A DNA stretch of 8,374 nucleotides from Hyphomicrobiales bacterium (lineage in GTDB: Bacteria > Pseudomonadota > Alphaproteobacteria > Rhizobiales > Afifellaceae), in NCBI GenBank assembly GCA_013812985.1, contig JACCSN010000563.1, positions 1 through 8,374 on the forward strand. Reading direction: 5' to 3'. Under the pieces are notes generated by a model. It was not told the DNA's origin and ran no database searches. It saw nothing but the letters and a program-made list of their open reading frames with translations. The number at the start of each line of letters is the position of its first letter. Position 1 is the first letter of the stretch. A program made the translations under genes and the position numbers. Positions 6,884-8,374 of this stretch are shown in pieces.

Positions 6884-7747
6884 TCAGGCCGGGCCGGCGG
6901 GCTCGAAAGCGAGCAGGATCCAGTCCTCGACGTGCTTCAACGCGACATCCCAGGTCTTGCCGTCCGGCGTGGTCACGCTGCCCGCCCCGGTCCCCTGCTC
7001 GGCGCCGATGGCGCGCATGACCTCGTCAAGCGTCACGCCGCCCAGCGAGAACGCCTCGAAATAACTTGCCAGATCGTCGCTTTCGGCGACCTGCTCGATG
7101 GGGATCTCCTTGCGGCTGTCGAAGATCACCCAGCCGTCCTTCGTCACGGTGAGGAGGACGCGCGGGCCGGCCTGGTCGACGCCGGAGTTCAGCGTTTTCT
7201 CGTAGAAATCCAGCCCGTGCTCGTAATGCAGGATCGCCTTCTTTTCCCCCGCCACCACGATCGGCGTCACATAGGCCGTCACCCAGCGCAGCGCATCGGC
7301 GGACATGTAGATGGGCGAGATGTAGACGGTGCGCGGGGCCTGCGCGAAGCCGGGCTTGAAGAAGATCGCGTCGGCCTCGTTCGTCGCCAGGTCATAGGCG
7401 ATCTCGTTGCCGACGATGCGCGAGATCTCCGCCCCGTTCTCGCCGATCAGGCACATCTCCTCCACGGCGAACTGGCGCTGGACGGCGAGCGCGATCTGGT
7501 CGATGCGGCCGCGCAGCGCCGCCCGCTCCTCTTCGGAGTGGGCATGGAAATGTTGGCCGAACGTCTGGTCCTGGGCCGCCGTGACGAGGGCCTTCTCCGC
7601 CTTGCCGTGCAGGAGCTCCAGCACCCCTGCCTTGCGCGCCACGAAGGCGCCGAGCGCGTCCTGGTCCGCGGCGGCAGGCGTCGCCATTGCCGGAAGGATC
7701 ACGAGCCCCAGGCAAAAGCAGGCAGTCCGAGCAATCGCGAGCATCAT
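6884..7747 (-). CDS. Secreted Cache-domain protein, probable periplasmic partner of the kinase
   Basis: Predicted 287-residue exported protein. Residues 1-27 form a Sec-type signal peptide: Arg7, a hydrophobic stretch ([11 protein letters not shown]) and an Ala-rich cleavage site, probably after Ala27 (ATPAAA then DQD). The mature part, about 260 residues, has no further membrane segment. It resembles the extracellular Cache/PAS-like fold of sensor kinases: a long N-terminal helix, then [14 protein letters not shown] (98-111), [13 protein letters not shown] (122-134), [10 protein letters not shown] (141-150) and [10 protein letters not shown] (155-164). This pattern (Asp/Glu-x-Asn-Gly, later Y-I-S-P) is common in double Cache modules. 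The ATG at 7747 was chosen, with a weak GGGA site 6 nt upstream; an ATG follows at once at 7744, and a TTG at 7759 would add four residues. First gene of the cluster, 13 bp before the kinase. It could bind a ligand and present it to the kinase; no ligand is predictable. Confidence 0.8.
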   Translation of the reverse strand: MMLAIARTACFCLGLVILPAMATPAAADQDALGAFVARKAGVLELLHGKAEKALVTAAQDQTFGQHFHAHSEEERAALRGRIDQIALAVQRQFAVEEMCLIGENGAEISRIVGNEIAYDLATNEADAIFFKPGFAQAPRTVYISPIYMSADALRWVTAYVTPIVVAGEKKAILHYEHGLDFYEKTLNSGVDQAGPRVLLTVTKDGWVIFDSRKEIPIEQVAESDDLASYFEAFSLGGVTLDEVMRAIGAEQGTGAGSVTTPDGKTWDVALKHVEDWILLAFEPAGPA

Positions 7748-7777
7748 CGTGAGTCCCAAGCCTATGGCCTATACTCG

Positions 7778-7808
7778 ATAGCAGCAGGCCAAATCGCGCG
7801 TCCGTCAA
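7778..7808 (-). promoter_or_regulatory. Weak promoter candidate for the signalling cluster
   Basis: On the minus strand TTGACG (complement of 7803-7808) is a good -35 and includes the CTTGAC favoured in alphaproteobacteria. The best partner is TGCTAT (complement of 7778-7783) at a spacing of 19, a poor -10 match. A second TTGACG lies at complement 7830-7835. The start codon at 7747 would follow about 30 nt later. Placement in the only intergenic space upstream of the four genes supports a promoter somewhere here. Confidence 0.22.
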
Positions 7809-7809
7809 G

Positions 7810-7839
7810 TTGAATTTCGGAGCGGCAGGCGTCAATGAT
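7810..7839 (+). promoter_or_regulatory. Sigma-70-like promoter candidate for the small charged protein
   Basis: TTGAAT (7810-7815) and AATGAT (7834-7839) are separated by 18 bp and match the -35 and -10 consensus at four of six positions each. It would give a leader of roughly 60 nt before the ATG at 7904. It overlaps the proposed minus-strand promoter region, so the two transcription units may interfere or be co-regulated. Confidence 0.3.
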
Positions 7840-7862
7840 GCTCGTCCCCCTTTCCTTCATTC

Positions 7863-7885
7863 AAGGTGATGAAAAGCTTCGCCTT
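7863..7885 (+). other. Possible leader RNA hairpin before the small gene
   Basis: AAGGTGA (7863-7869) can pair in RNA with TCGCCTT (7879-7885), seven pairs including one U-G wobble, around a 9-nt A-rich loop. It ends 2 nt before the GGGGAG ribosome site (7888-7893). It could modulate translation, but its stability is modest. Confidence 0.25.
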
Positions 7886-7903
7886 CCGGGGAGTTTTGCG
7901 GTA

Positions 7904-8158
7904 ATGTGGAGCATGGCCATCAGCCCAAAAGACCGCCGGGAGCGGGCGGAGGCGACGACGCGGGATGCTCGGGAACGGGCGGACGCCGACATATCGGCCG
8001 CCCGGACGAAGACGCTGCGCCTGAAAGCGCAACGGCTTGAGAAAGAGGCGGAGGAGAAACGGGCCGCGGCCGAAGCCAAGCCGGCGCCTGCGAAGAAAGC
8101 CAGCGCATCCAGGAAACGTGCGAAAGCGGCCGATCAGGCCACGCCAGGCCAGGACTGA
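7904..8158 (+). CDS. Small, highly charged Lys/Arg/Ala/Glu-rich protein, function unknown
   Basis: Predicted 84-residue cytoplasmic protein with no cysteine and almost no aromatic residue apart from Trp2. Residues 9-63 are almost all charged residues and alanine (PKDRRERAEATTRDARERAD, then KLKAQRLEKEAEEKRAAAEA-like sequence) and should form one long helix or coiled coil. The last 25 residues (PAPAKKASASRKRAKAAD) are Lys/Ala/Pro-rich like histone H1-type tails, which suggests nucleic acid contact. I recall similar short anonymous proteins in rhizobia, but cannot verify this. Start choice: ATG at 7904 has GGGGAG at 7888-7893; an ATG at 7913 has its purine run too close; an ATG at 7835 would give 107 residues but overlaps the proposed -10. 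The gene diverges from the signalling cluster across 156 bp. No function is claimed, and the biased composition means the frame itself is not certain. Confidence 0.6.
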   Translation: MWSMAISPKDRRERAEATTRDARERADADISAARTKTLRLKAQRLEKEAEEKRAAAEAKPAPAKKASASRKRAKAADQATPGQD

Positions 8159-8196
8159 AGCGTTCTCGAATCCGGTCATGCCGGCCGCGGACCGTC

Positions 8197-8229
8197 CGGG
8201 CCCGCTTCGACATTCGAGCGCCCGCCTTT
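8197..8229 (+). terminator. Possible terminator hairpin after the small gene
   Basis: CGGGC (8197-8201) pairs with GCCCG (8220-8224), then GC (8204-8205) with GC (8218-8219), then TCGA (8207-8210) with TCGA (8214-8217) around a CAT loop: eleven pairs with a two-base and a one-base bulge on the left arm. Only CCTTT follows, a weak U-tract. It lies 38 bp after the small gene's stop. Confidence 0.35.
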
Positions 8230-8374
8230 ACGGATAGCGCGCCAGCTCAAAGATAACGCCGACGGATAGAATGCTACAGCGTTTCGAGGAGCGGCCACGA
8301 GCACGAGGCCACGGCGGACCATCGGCGTGTAATGCGGCGGCGTGCAGCACTTCAACTGCCGGCGATCAATTGAA
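8230..8374. other. Right-hand non-coding stretch with no recognised feature
   Basis: I see no supported gene, promoter or RNA here. GGCCACG occurs twice within a short distance (around 8294-8315), and TTCAA/TTGAA arms (8351-8355 and 8370-8374) flank a GCCGGC core at the very edge; both are probably chance. A gene could begin just beyond the window. Confidence 0.4.

Noticed and set aside
8351..8374. TTCAA/TTGAA inverted arms at the right edge
   Set aside because: Five-base arms around a 14-base spacer are expected by chance, and the element is cut by the window end.

Overview
The window is GC-rich, with the long open antisense frames typical of high-GC genomes. Its protein content (DivK-like receiver, HAMP/Cache hybrid kinase, receiver-cyclase fusion, small Lys/Arg/Ala-rich protein) suggests an alphaproteobacterium, probably of the order Hyphomicrobiales (Rhizobiales). 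This assignment rests on protein style alone; no rRNA, tRNA or other marker gene is present, and I see no insertion sequence, CRISPR array or phage gene.

Layout. (1) 2-424 (+): the 3' end of a gene cut by the window edge, product not securely recognised. (2) 528-1334 (-): a nucleoside phosphorylase-family protein. (3) 1361-1987 (+): a class I SAM-dependent methyltransferase, divergent from the phosphorylase with only 26 bp between start codons. (4) 1988-2158: a short gap between convergent genes holding a nested inverted repeat. (5) 7747-2159 (-): a compact four-gene signalling cluster read leftward: a secreted Cache-domain protein, a membrane-bound Cache-HAMP hybrid histidine kinase with two receivers, a single-domain receiver protein, and a class III adenylate cyclase fused to a receiver and to two kinase-type DHp helical hairpins. 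Gaps are 13, 46 and 28 bp, so co-transcription is likely. (6) 7904-8158 (+): a small, highly charged protein divergent from the signalling cluster, followed by a possible hairpin terminator and about 150 bp with nothing recognisable.

How the genes may work together. The Cache protein and the kinase's periplasmic domain would sense an extracytoplasmic ligand. The kinase (His391) would phosphorylate receivers in itself (Asp681, Asp801), in the single-domain regulator (Asp52) and in the cyclase (Asp241), so that the output is cAMP. Residues of the cyclase domain match the adenylate rather than guanylate type. The two most unusual points are the tandem DHp-like hairpins on the cyclase, one with His94 and one with Gln21 in its place and no ATPase domain, and an Arg at the position of the conserved switch Thr/Ser in the single-domain regulator. 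The wiring is inferred from domain content and gene order; no phosphotransfer is shown by the sequence itself.
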